A stretch of DNA of 64,000 nucleotides, from contig VFIW01000033.1 of the NCBI GenBank assembly GCA_006386115.1, positions 124,001-188,000 on the forward strand, in the 5' to 3' direction. The DNA is from Globisporangium splendens. Lineage: Eukaryota; Oomycota; Peronosporomycetes; Pythiales; Pythiaceae. This document shows, in pieces, positions 53,034-63,815 of this stretch; position 1 is the first letter of the stretch, and every line of letters begins with the position of its first letter. The notes under the pieces are model-generated. The model was not told the origin of the DNA and searched no databases. It worked only from the letters and a program-made list of their open reading frames with translations. The translations under genes and the position numbers were made by a program.

Positions 53034-54945
53034 TTACTCGGCTTTGGTGCGCAATCTAACATCATTCACCGTCGTTCTCCCAGCGACGCGGAGTCCGCTA
53101 CAGCTTGCTCCTGCCAGTACGACAAAGTCGCGTTTCGCGGCTTGCATTTTCCACTCAAAGAACAATGTCAGAAGTCGTTCTTGGGACTCCGGGTGCTTCC
53201 CCCACCAGCTTCGCATCTCCAAAGCAGAATTTGATGACTCGGCGATGCGATCAAGATCCTCTGAGCTCGCTTCCACAATAGGGAGCTCGGAGCACACGAC
53301 CCAGAGCTGAACACTGGGTGATTCCAATTGCCGCTCCGCAAATTCCCATTGCAAAGTACTCATCAGATTATTTCCCGCAGCCTGGGAGCCCCCTGGCTCT
53401 AATCGCGTACTTCTCAGATCGAGGAAGAGAAAACCGATCTCGCCGATGCAGAAGGCAAATTCTTCGCCCCGCATCGGTGCGAGCAGCTGGTTGTAACTTA
53501 CAAGTTGCTTTTCCATCGCCAGTTTCTCCACCTCAAGCGCACGCAACTGCTTCTCAACGCGCCGCGCGCCTTCGATCTCACGACGTTTCTTTTGCAACTC
53601 CAGCTCACTTTCCACCACCAGAAGCTGCTGCTTGAGCTGGTAAATGCGTGCCGTCGACGCCAGAGCTTTCCCTGCAATCTGAATCAGCTCTTGCTGCGTG
53701 AATGCGCAATTTACCATGGAGTCAGCAAACGTGTAGAGATCTCGTTTCCAGTCGGCAAGCAAAAACACCACACACACACCTCTCGAAGCAGCAGCTCATC
53801 CATGTTGTCGTCCCACAGCTGCCGCTGATATTCATGGTACAGACATCGCGCACACCTCGTGACCGTGCAGATCACTTGCATCTGCCGGGATATGAAAGCA
53901 CAACACAGATTACAACTCATCTTCGCCCATCAACTATCCTCTCGTGTCGTGGGTGGCGATGTGTACCTCAATCGTGGAGTTTTCGTGGCCAATATAGAAC
54001 TCTGGACGCGCCGTGAACGCTGGGTAGATGTCCATGTCGCTCCAGATCATCGCGTTAGGCGCGTGCGCGAGCACATACCGGAACGCCGTCCACTGCGTGC
54101 GGTATGCCGAGCGCAGGAGATCCATGGCGCGGGCTTCGATCTCGACCCAACTCGGCGCACTCGACGACGCATGCCGCAGCAGCAGAGCATAGCTCTGGTC
54201 AAACATGTGCGCCATAGCCACTTGGCCCCCAAGATGCAGCACGTAATGGACCTCGTTGCGCTTGACGCGCTGCTTGATGTCGCGCCACAGGTTTACTTCG
54301 CAGCGTTCCATGTCGTACATGTTGTTCCCACTCACGGCGATGGCGTGGATTGTCGATGTGTCATCGGTCTCGAGCGATGGCGTGTGGAACCCGCCACGAT
54401 GCGTCGAAGCATGCGCTTTGTCGATGCCGCTAAACGAAAACCTGTAGTCGCGGCCAGGCAACAAACGCTTGACATGGAACACTGCCGGTCTCCCTGCTGT
54501 GAATTTCACAGTGCATCGACACTGCGTGATCTCGCGCATGCCCCCGCTCGAGGCATGGAACGCCGGGACGTGGCACGTCACGTCCGCATTCTGGTCGACC
54601 TCGAACAGGATGCGCGCCGAATCGCAGCCCACTTTGCCGACCACGGGACCCACGAGCACGCGAACACCTGCACGCGCAGATATACCAGAAGCATACGTTA
54701 GCTACGGCATTTGCATATAACACAAGTATGCACAATCAATGGAGATGGTGCATGGTTCAATGGCATGGCACACCTTCGCACATTGAGAGTACGGCACCGT
54801 CGATGAGCACCTGATGCGGCAGGATTGCGTGCCATTGCGGAACGTGGCCGGCGCTGCGCATCTGCACCGTGCGTTCCAGATCCGCGAGCTGCTGCTGCAG
54901 CGACGCCGCGCGCACGAGCTCATTCGCACTCACCGCATTCCCCAT
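53034..54945 (-). CDS. PhoD-like metallophosphatase-family protein, catalytic motif altered
   Basis: The exon set is 54945-54774 (MGNAVSANELVRAASLQQQL), 54667-53967 (VLVGPVVGKVGCDSARILFE, LHLGGQV, MIWSDMDIYPAF, YIGHENSTIE), 53881-53780 (MQVICTVTRC, LYHEYQRQLWDDNMDELL) and 53777-53034. The first two introns are GT-AG with matching phase. The last junction lies in a GT repeat and may be a 1-base slip or a short intron. Exon 4 has a coiled coil, then WWGKHPESQERLLTLFFEWK and DFVVLAGAS. Family members have GDVH there; here it reads GASC, so metal binding is doubtful. After TAA at 53034 the frame continues in family style (FIVGAITASCDSS), linking it to the second PhoD unit below. Probably one tandem-domain gene originally. 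Confidence 0.6.
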
Positions 54946-55140
54946 ATTCACCAGGATTTGGTTGTGTCGATCCTGTCTGCATCCTTTGGAGAGGTGCGTT
55001 GCATGGCGATATGCAATCTCCGAGAAGAGAGAGACGGCGCAAATCTGGAGAGGCAAAAGGGAAAGCAGTGGGGGAATATGCAAATAGACAGGATTTTGTT
55101 TGGCAACTCTGCACACTCTTCAGTTGGGAAATTGCCGATT

Positions 55141-55710
55141 ATGGGCCGAGTCGATACCCGGAAGGAGGTGCTGCGGCTGTACCGCGAGATCCTGCGCACG
55201 TCGCGCCGCTTCCACTGGAAGAACGAGCAGGGCGAGGAGTGGTGCGTATGCTGTAGGACGCTCTGCGGTGCTGTTGCCATGCGTATGCTTGTATGGACCT
55301 CTGACCGCACGTGAGCTTATTTATTGTGTGCTTGTTGGCAGGTCCAAGGTGCTGCAGAAGAATGCGCGCATGGAGATCGAAGGCGCACGCTACGAGACGG
55401 TGCGCGGACAGCACGCGTGCGCATACAGTGCAATGAGAGATGTGTTGATGATGATGTGTGTGTGTGTGCGTGTGTTTGTGTGTGTCTGCTGTTGTGTAGG
55501 ATCGCGAGACGATCTCCAAGCGGTTGATTGTCGGCTGGGAATGCGTGAAGGAAGTGCGCATCAAGGTACACTGCACTAATTGATTATTGCACGCGTGGGG
55601 AAGCGACGCATGGGAATGACGCTGGTTTATCTGGTTGCTTTGTGTGTGATCAGTTCGAGGAAAAGGAGAATGAAATTCTGCGCGCGACACAGTCAACCGA
55701 CAAGCAGTAG
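55141..55710 (+). CDS. LYR-motif protein (LYRM1-like), four small exons
   Basis: LYR proteins are small, mostly mitochondrial adaptors that bind acyl carrier protein in Fe-S and respiratory-chain assembly. The exons are 55141-55241, 55342-55399, 55500-55565 and 55654-55710, with GT-AG introns of 88-100 bases; phases match, giving 93 residues. The start MGRVDTRKEVLRLYREILRT contains the LYR tripeptide, followed by RRFHWKNEQGEEW, KNARMEIEGARYE, DRETISKRLIVGWE and the end ATQSTDKQ. The helical pattern and length fit the complex1_LYR family; the LYRM1 subtype is tentative. It is divergently placed to the PhoD gene (about 195 bases between starts). All exons are intact. Confidence 0.85.
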
Positions 55711-55902
55711 CACGATCCGCAAGTCCCACATCAGCAATAGGAAGAAGAAGGAAACAACGACATAAAAGCACGCAATTTTGCCTCCAGATTCGCTCGCTCG
55801 TTAAATGCGCGTGTGTGTATTACTTATTAGTAGCAGCGAGAGAAAGCGATGGACACAAGGGGCTTGGAAGAGAGCAACGACCAAACGACGGGAGGGCAAC
55901 GC

Positions 55903-57627
55903 TCACTTTCGAGAGTAGACGTCGTCGCCGTTGACCATCATTTGCATGTCGGCGCCGCCTCGCCGCGACGTACCGAACGGTGGCGGCGCGTTCTCGAGCT
56001 GCTCGTCGTAGTTCATGAAATGCTGGTTACTGCGGAATTTCAGATACAAAGTGAACAGCACGTGGAGCGACTCGTACACATTCTTGTACACAGGGATGTC
56101 TAGCAGCGCACAGATGACGCGGATGTACTGCTCGAGAGCCATGTCCATGGACGCGCTGGGCAGAGACGTCTTGCTCAGGAGCTCTTCGAATTCCTCGGGT
56201 CACACTTGCATCAGGCTCTCGACGCCGGGCATCGTCTTGGTGTAGTGCGCTTGCGGCAGCGGCTTGGTGCGATGCAGATCCGCGATGCTCTTGACCCACC
56301 GGTCGATTTCCTTGGCCGATTTCTCAGCGTTCTCGATGCTGCGCACGACGATATCGCCGTGTTTCTTCTTGGATGTCGAGCGCAATTGCAAGTCGAGCAC
56401 CGTCGCATCCGATTGGCTCAAGCTCGGCTCATCAAGCATCTTGAGCCCCAAATTGTCCATTTCACCATCGGGTCGAGGGATCTCCAGGAACGCGTCCATG
56501 TCGCCGACAGCAGGGATGTACTCGGGGATGAAGCACTTGAGTCGCGTCTCGAGCTCGATCTCCTGGGACTTGAAGCGGCCAATGTACTGGAACAGCTCGC
56601 GCACTTCGCCCGATACCTTGAGATGTGCAAAGTCGCTCTCTTTGTAGCTCCCGGCATTTGCCATGATTGTGGAATGACCACCACCGCCACCTGGACCGCT
56701 GCCAGTGCCTGCGCTCCCTCCACTCGGCATCGCTGCAGCAGATTCTGACTCTTCTCCTTCGCCGTCATCCTCATCGTCGTCGTCATCATCACTGTCGGAT
56801 TCCTCCGAAGAACTGTCCGAGTCGGGCTTCTTCTTTGGCTCTGGCTGCTGCTTTGCATTTGCAGGAAGTGTAGAGGATTTCGCGGTCGCAGTCGGTTCTC
56901 GTTGAGGCGCTGGCTTACGTTCTTCCTGTGCTGGAGCGGCTGCTGCTGCGGGGGTAACCTTTGCCTGCGGTTTGTCGTCTTTGCGAGCAGCAGCGGCATG
57001 TGCTGGAGCTGCTGTCGTCGTTAGTTTTGCAGTAGCTGCAGCAGCCGACTTGGCTTTCATGCTCGTGCGGTCGGGACTCGGTTGGCCGTTCGTGTCGACG
57101 CTTTCGCCCGAGTCGCTCGAGTCGACTTCTTCATCAAACGGATTGTTCTTCATCTCCGTACCGACGGCGTCTCCTCCGGATGAACTCGGTGGCATGGAAC
57201 TGGTTTTTGTGTTGGCGCCGCTGCCTCGCTCTTTCTCGGCGGCTCCTGCTGCTGCGGATGGAGCTCCTGCCGGCGCTTTCCTCTGTGGACTCTCCATCTC
57301 CTGCACGCTACCCGAGAGCTCGAGTGCTTCGTCGAACGGCATATTCTTTAATACGTGCTTGCCAGCTTTCTTGGGCGAGTCCAGCATACCCTCCGAGACA
57401 CTGCCCGAGTCTGATTCGCTCAAGTCGAGCGCTTCGTCGAAGGGCTGATTCACGAGCGCACGCTCGCTGCCAGACTTTCCTCCTCCTTTGAGTGGCAGTT
57501 GTTTGGACCCCGTGGCTTTCTTGTCGCCGTCGCTCTTGGACTCGTCTTCGCTCCCCGAGATCTTGTCTCCTTCCTCTTCGTTGTTCTCCTCGTCATCGGC
57601 ACTGCGTTTCTCGCCGCGCTTGGACAT
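55903..57627 (-). pseudogene. IFT46: Intraflagellar transport protein IFT46, interrupted by TGA
   Basis: IFT46 is a core IFT-B subunit needed to build cilia and flagella. From ATG 57627 (MSKRGEKRSADDEE) the frame encodes an acidic N-terminal region with three repeats around N-PFDEAL-LS (VNQPFDEALDLS, NMPFDEALELS, NNPFDEEVDSS). The conserved C-terminal domain follows (FIPEYIPAVGDMDAFLEIPR, SIADLHRTKPLPQAHY, VESLMQV). There it meets TGA at 56202-56200. The same frame continues with PEEFEELLSKTSLPSASMD and IRVICALLDIPVYKNVYESL to 55903. Family members read LMQVWPPEFEELL, so TGA replaces TGG (Trp). No intron can remove it without losing conserved residues. The last 100 residues, which are essential family sequence, would not be made. 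Confidence 0.85.
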
Positions 57628-57907
57628 GTTTTGAGGACAAGATCTCAAGCGCCGCGCTGTCTGTCCGTCGTGTCGCTTCGCGCATCTGCTTCCCAGGAAC
57701 CGGCATCTGTTTGGTTTCTTTCTGTGGCTCTAAAGCATCAACCAGATACAATAGTCAGAGACATGCAACGTTGGACTCGGACGCAATGACGTGTCAAACG
57801 TTGCGTTTCGCCCCAAGAAGCGCTGAATGCAGACTGGAAGAAACAATGTGGGCGTCAGGTAAAAACAAAACAAATCCCTTGCAATATTCATCATCTATCT
57901 AACTCCC

Positions 57908-57909
<2 letters not shown>

Positions 57910-57944
<35 letters not shown>
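57910..57944. repeat. CT microsatellite
   Basis: An uninterrupted CT dinucleotide run of about 17 units in the 3' flank of the FCF2-like gene. Confidence 0.9.
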
Positions 57945-57947
<3 letters not shown>

Positions 57948-57984
57948 GTCATCCTCCGGTCAAAACGAGACCCAGATCATTCAT

Positions 57985-59668
57985 CTAAAAGTGCTTGGTC
58001 TTGGCTTTCTTCTTCTTGCCCTGGCCCGCCCGCGCATTGTTGATCTGCGTGAACACGCGCTTTGTGTACTGCTGGATGTTGGCGTCAGCCATGATCTCGT
58101 CCGTGAACGTCTGCTTTCGCTCCTTCTTGGTCAGGCGCGCAGATTTGAACTCGTGTGCGCCTTCGATGACAACACCCATCTGGAAGTGCTTGGGCAGCTT
58201 CTTCGTGTGGTCCGACGTCTTGTAAAACTTCTTTGGGTCCAAGTAGTTTCGCATCCGCAAAAGCGCGAAATCGCGGCGCGCATCGGCGGTGAGCTCTTCG
58301 GATTCCATGCCAAACCATCTGCGACCCGCAGACTTTTTGTTCTTGGACTCCTCGCGCTGCGCACGCGAGTGGGCCACGACCTCGAGCTGCTTCTTCATTG
58401 TCACTTGTTCTTCCTTGTTGCGCTTGCCGGCGATCAGTTTCGCGCCATTCGAGCACTTGCGGCCCTGGAACTCGAAGTACGTCGTGAAGTTCGACGCGCC
58501 ACTGTCGAGAGTATCTGGCACCAGCGTCTTCGCCAGGGAGGACGCTGTCGCCTTGGTCTGTAGAGAGCTGTTGTTGGATGTGGACTTGGTCGTCGAGAGG
58601 TTGATGCCCGATGCCGCCATCATCACGTATGCCGAGATATCTTCTTCCTCGTCCTGCTCTTCCTCCTTCTGTGCGTCGTCAGCCTCCTGCTCGCCAGCAT
58701 TGCCATCGCTTTGTTCATCTTCGTCCGAGTCCATCAGCAGCAGCAGCTCTTTCTCTTCTTCTTCCTCGACCTTTTCGACCTGTTCCTCGGCATCTTCTTC
58801 TTCCGGCACCGCCTCAAGCACCACCACATCCTCCATTTGTTCGTTGGTCTCTTTCACTAGTTCGCTTGCGTTCTCGGTCTCGACACTCATAGGTTCGCTA
58901 GCCTCTTCGACACCCGCAGACACAGGCTCGCTCTCCTCTGTTGCTTCATTCGAGCTTTCCGGCGCCGTCTCGTACATCGAATCATCACTCTCCTGCTGAA
59001 CGAGATCAACCACTACGTTCTCTTCCTTTGGCTCCTCTTGCGTCATCTCCTGTGCCGAGCTCTCCTCGCTAACCTCCGAGACGAGATCCTTCACGCTGTC
59101 CTTTGGCTCCTCTTCCTCCGTATCCTCAGCATCCTGCTCCACCACAACGACTTCGCTTTCTTCCGTCACTTCGAGCGCCTCCTCTTCCGTCGATTCCGCC
59201 ACTTCAATCGTCGTCTCCACTGTCGTTTCAACAACTCCAGCCACCTTCTCTTTCGTCGATTCCTGTGCCGATTTGTCGCTCTCCTCCTGGGTGAGGTCCA
59301 TCACACTCTCGCCCCTCGCTTCCTCTTGAGCATCCTCAGCCGCGACAACAGCAGCAGCCGCCGCTTTCTTGGCGCCGCGCTTTGGTGGCGTCTTCGCCTT
59401 CGTCGCACTGCCTGAACGTGGAGACTATCATACAAACACAGCAACGACAGCATCAATGAGTCAGTGTCCATCCATTCATCAACAGCATGAATCTCATCAT
59501 AGTCGACAAACGGACCTTCTTGGTGGCGCTGCCGGTCTTGGACGGCGTGGTCTTGCGTCCGCGCGTGGGCGTCGTCTCAGCGGCTGCGGTCGTCGAAGCC
59601 ACGGGGCTCGACGGCGCGCTGATCGTCTTCTCCTGCAGGCGCGCCGACGTTCTTCTCGTCGCTACCAT
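57985..59668 (-). CDS. FCF2: FCF2/DNTTIP2-type pre-rRNA processing factor, two exons
   Basis: Fcf2 is a nucleolar factor for early 35S pre-rRNA cleavage and 18S production. Exon 1 is 59668-59512 (MVATRRTSARLQEKTISAPS). A GTTTGT...TTCAG intron is phase 1, and exon 2 is 59411-57985; together 527 residues. The middle (about residues 80-330) is extremely acidic with Glu/Val/Ser repeats. The conserved Fcf2 domain is at the C-terminus: RRWFGMESEELTADARRDFA, LRMRNYLDPKKFYK, LPKHFQMGVVIEGAHEFKSA, RLTKKERKQTFTDEIMAD, and a basic tail. No damage is seen. It is divergent to the OTU gene starting at 60022, sharing about 350 bases of upstream sequence. Confidence 0.9.
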
Positions 59669-59824
59669 CGTTCCAATAGACAACTGCTGGTGTGGATGAA
59701 GCTGCTCAAGGTTCGATTGGTTGCCTGCCAAGAGTCACAGTAAAGTACGCTTGTGTGATGTCAAAGTACGCGTCGTACCTAACGAGTGACGATGCAAGCA
59801 CGAACTTTTAGACTTTCAGAAGTT

Positions 59825-59988
59825 GGCGCCAATGCAATTACAATGTGCATTGCATTGTGGGAATCGTCAAGTGCGCATGCTTGTGCGAACTTCGATGCAC
59901 TACAATTGTCAAACGCATCGTGCTCAACATTGTCGCATACGAACTTAATGTGCTGGCGCCAATGCAAATTGCACTTCGCATTGCATTG
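59825..59988. promoter_or_regulatory. Duplicated palindromic element in a divergent promoter
   Basis: Two related elements, 59825-59857 and 59955-59988, each begin GGCGCCAATGCAA and end GCATTGCATTG, so each is also an inverted repeat (AATGCAA...TTGCATT). They lie 130 bases apart between the divergent FCF2 (59668) and OTU (60022) starts. This is a good candidate for a shared regulator site, but no factor is known to me. Confidence 0.5.
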
Positions 59989-60021
59989 CTCATGCATTGT
60001 AGCTTCCAGAAACTAAAGCTA

Positions 60022-61460
60022 ATGGGTGCCGGCAAGAAGGCGTCGAAGAAGCCGCCGAAGCTCATTGCGCCGGTGCGTGTGTGCGCAGAGAGCGTCCGAC
60101 ATGGTAGAGCCTGCGCGGTGCATCCTACGCAGTGTGCTTGGCTCTATATGCTCACACATATATGCTGACTTATGCCTCCGTGAACGCGTGCGTGTAGGGC
60201 AAAGCAAAGGCGGCGCTGGCAGGTGCCACGATTGGGATTGTGATGCACGTGGGCGACGCGCTTCATCACAGCGACAAGAAGCGCAAGCACGAGTCAGCAA
60301 AGAAGCGCCATGGCGGCGCGTACCGTCTACTGGATGACGATACGAGCAAGCGCATGCACAAGCAGCTCGCCGCAGTCGGCTGCAAACTCGTTGTACGCAG
60401 CTCTTCCACGCCAATAGCAGAGCGCTTTGATCGATTGATATGCTGGGAAGAAGGCTCATTTGGCGTGCATGTGGTGATGATTGTGTATGCCTTGGTGACG
60501 TAGGAAGTGGAAGCAGACGGCAACTGTTTGTTCCGGTGAGGAGGTTGCGCGACTTTGGAGTGGCTGCGATATGTGCTGCTAACCTATTTGCCTCTTTGCG
60601 TGCAGTTCCATAGGAGACCAGCTCTTTGGAGATCAGCACCAGCACGCAGAGATCCGAAAGGTAGGCATACACTATCGCGCACGAGGTTGGTGAGTGTCGA
60701 TACTTACGTGTGGAGCCGTTAACATTGCTCTTCTCTCTGTGACGAATGTGTTGGCTATCAGCGCGTCGTGGACTACATGGAGCTCAAGCGCGACGACTTT
60801 GAGCCGTTCATGGAAGACGAAGAAGAGTTTGAGCATGTACGAGGCAAATACACGCGCTTATGGAGGAGCTTATACCATTGGATTTTACCTTGTGTTGTCT
60901 GAGTTTCCCCAGTATTGCAAGCGCATGCGCGAAGATGGGACGTGGGGAGGCAACCAGGAGCTCTACGCAGCGGCGCGCCATTTCCACGTGTACGTCGTGA
61001 TCCACATGGAGAGTTCGCGCATGGTGATCGAGTGCGACGCGCACAAGCCGCAGAAGGTGCTCCACGTCGCGTACCATGGGAGCGACCACTACGACAGCGT
61101 GCGCTCGATTCAGGACGTCAATCTGGACGAGCCTCCCCAGGAGATCGCGCTCGACTGCGACGGATTCCGCCCCGAAGACCTTGCAAAGGTGACGATCAGT
61201 GTCGCTGCAGTGTGGCTGGTGCTTGTCGTGTTGCTGACGATTTGGCTCGATGTGTTTTGTTTTTTGCTTCCTCGCAGCGCTGGAACGGCAAAAGCGCAGA
61301 GGAGGTGCCGCGCATCGCAGCCTCGAGTTCAGAAGAGACATCCTCAGTGGACGCACTCGCGCAGGGACTCGACGCGCTGCATGTCGGTGGGAAAGCCCCG
61401 CTGAGTAAAAAAGAACTGCGCAAATTAAAAAAGAGCACGCACACAAAGAAAACGAAATAG
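60022..61460 (+). CDS. OTU-domain deubiquitinase (OTUD3-like), seven exons
   Basis: The exons are 60022-60072, 60198-60392, 60504-60535, 60606-60660, 60762-60836, 60913-61188 and 61278-61460. All introns are GT-AG, all phases match, and the product has 288 residues. It starts MGAGKKASKKPPKLIAP. The cysteine-protease site is EVEADGNCLFRSIGDQLFG (Asp and Cys of the catalytic centre), followed by WGGNQELYAAARHFHVYVVI and the His motif YHGSDHYDSVR. The C-terminus is lysine-rich. OTU enzymes remove ubiquitin from proteins. The following gene is a second OTU protein with the same domain order, so the pair may be an old tandem duplication. Intact. Confidence 0.9.
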
Positions 61461-62179
61461 ACAAATGCAGACGAATCCACTGAGATGGGAAAGATGAACT
61501 GCGCAGGGGAATTGCTGGATTGCGCTGGTTTCTTTCCTCCGTTCTCCCAGCAGGCACGTCTCTGTGTGTTTTTGTTGCATCAATGCATGCTTGTGTAGCC
61601 TCGCGTCTCCCGACCTTCTGGACCCAAGTTCGAGATCAAAAATGCGACCGTGTGGGTGTGACAAGGTACGTTTAACGCTCTCGTGAGTGGCTATGGCAGC
61701 GATCTTACGAAGCGTGCAGGGCATCTGATTGCTTTGCAGCCACACATCTCTCCTGTCCGAATTCTGTGGAAGAAATGCTGACAACAGCGGCGCTTTTCCA
61801 CAGAAAAGCTGTTTCTTCCAAGCGAGGATCTGGCTTGATCCCACACTCAGAAAACATGCAAAAGGAGCCAAGATGGCTACACAGTTATCGAAGAACACAC
61901 ACGAATTTTCGACAGCAACGAGCGAACGAAATGGCTTTGGCGACAGAAAAGGCAGAAGGAAAACGAACCGAAATCCGTAGTGACGGCTTCCGCGAAAGAA
62001 AAAGAAAGACACGAGTGAAACGAACGATTTCAACCAGCAGCTCCAGCTCGGCTTTTGTACGCCACTCAGTCGTCAGAGTAGCAGCGCCTTGGGATTGGCG
62101 CAGCCTGATATCTACCTATTGCATCATCATCCATCGTTTTAGCAAGCAGTCTGTCTGGGAGAGAAAGACCACTGCAGCC
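61461..62179. other. Intergenic region between the two OTU genes
   Basis: No gene is supported. The reading frame of the second OTU gene is open upstream with further ATGs (for instance near 61930), so part of this stretch could be coding or leader. Confidence 0.4.
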
Positions 62180-63815
62180 ATGCTGCGGCGTTACGAAGAG
62201 ACCAAGCCGCTGGAGAAGCAGGGGCTCGCAGCCGTCAAAAAGCGCGCGCGCACGAAATTTCGCTGGGGATCCAGCAGCAGCAACAGCACAAGCCGTTCTT
62301 TACCAAGTTCAAGCAGCAGCGAAGCTACCAAAGAATCGACAGTGCGCGCTCGTCCGAGTCCAGAATCAAGATCTTCTCTGGCGACTACCCCAGCAAAAAC
62401 CAGTGCTGGACTATCGAAACGACCGTCGTATCGCCTGCCTCTGCGGTCACATCAGTTGCCGAGCATCATCGAGTCCGAGCTCGAGGATCAAGAGGACAGC
62501 GACGACGAAAACGACGACAGGAGCAGCACGTCGACGACCTCAACTTTATCGTCCACGAACTCGTCTATGTCGCTTCCTGCAGGCTCCGCATACGCGTTTG
62601 AATCCCCCGAGTCCTCGTTTACAAGTGCAACAACCAGTAGCACCAGCTCGCTTCCAGATAAAGAGCAATCAAAGAAGGCGATGGCGCCGTTTCGACCGCG
62701 CGTCGAGTACAATCTGCGCAAGCTGCTGCGCCAGGTCATGGGTCTCGACGGACGCTGGAGCTGCGACCAGCAGGTCGAGCGCCACTACGCGCGCATCCAC
62801 TGGACGATCAGGCGCATGGTCGCCGATGGGAACTGCTTGTTCCGCGCGATCAGTGACCAGCTTTACGGTCACGAGATGTTTCACGGAGATATTCGCTGGG
62901 TATGCGAGCTGCCATCGAGTGTCATCCTAATCTGCTGCTTTACTCTGACGTTCTTTATGTGTATCACAGCGGATTGCGGACTTTATTCAGCGTGAAGGTG
63001 CGCTCTTTCAGCCGTTCATCGCGACGACAGAAGCCAAGGCTGAAACAATTGAGCTGTACTGCAGGCGCATGAAGCGCGAGGGCGAGTGGGGAGGCAACCT
63101 GGAATTGTATGCTGCAGCAAAGCTTTTCAACATTCACATTGTCGTCCACCAGGTATGGAATAGGCAGTCGTGTGTTGCCTGCTAATATGCCATTGACACT
63201 CACTTTGTGCATTCTACTGCGTGGTGATTCCCGTGTTGGTAGGGTCCGATGCGGCGGGTTCGTATTGAAAATGGATGCAGCACAGTTGATTCTTCGTCGT
63301 CTGCAACCGATACGACAACAGCACCGCCGTACAAGATCCTGCATTTGCTGTACAAGGGCGATCACTACAGCAGCTTACACCCTCCGCGTGATGCCACCGA
63401 CGACACCAACGACGAAAGAGCCAACGACAACAGCGCTCAACAGCAGGTATCATCTTCTAAGGCAGACGAGCGAACAAACGAACGTGGAGCCTCACAAGCC
63501 TCACCAAGAAAGGTCTTGTGTCCTGAGCTCCGAGCACTCCCGGAAGAGATCCCGAGTGTCGTCGTAAATAAAGCTGCGCGTGTCGTGTTCTACAAGGGAA
63601 AGCGATCGAGTTGCACCGAAAATAAAACAATGCCACCACCAATTTCGCCGTCCACAAAGTCGGGATCACAGTCTCCCAGCGAAGCATTGCCGCCTAAAGC
63701 GTCAGATACGTCCAAGGAAGACGCATTGGGTGAAACGAAGGCGCGCATCGTGTATCCAAAGCGATTGCGATTCCACCGAGGCGTTCCGCACAAGACAACG
63801 AGTGCCGCATGCTAG
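62180..63815 (+). CDS. OTU-domain deubiquitinase, three exons
   Basis: The exons are 62180-62899, 62970-63152 and 63243-63815, with GT-AG introns and matching phases; 491 residues. The first 170 residues are Ser/Thr-rich low complexity (MLRRYEETKPLEKQGLAAVK). The OTU domain spans about residues 175-335. MVADGNCLFRAISDQLYG holds the catalytic Asp/Cys, then RIADFIQREGALFQPFI, WGGNLELYAAAKLFNIHIVV and, in exon 3, ILHLLYKGDHYSSLHP with the catalytic His. The remaining 150 residues are again low complexity with a basic end (KRLRFHRGVPHKTTS). The start at 62180 is chosen because it is the closest ATG to the conserved part; the frame extends upstream. Intact. Confidence 0.88.

Noticed and set aside
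1371..56202. Nuclear genetic code change, with TGA or TAG read as Trp or another residue
   Set aside because: Intact genes here end normally with all three stops: ATG5 with TGA; ceramidase 3, LYRM and both OTU genes with TAG; galactokinase and ceramidase 1 with TAA. The in-frame stops are also accompanied by frameshifts in several loci.
61425..62033. 202-codon minus-strand frame between the OTU genes
   Set aside because: It overlaps the last coding bases of the first OTU gene, is low in complexity, starts without support and has no motif.
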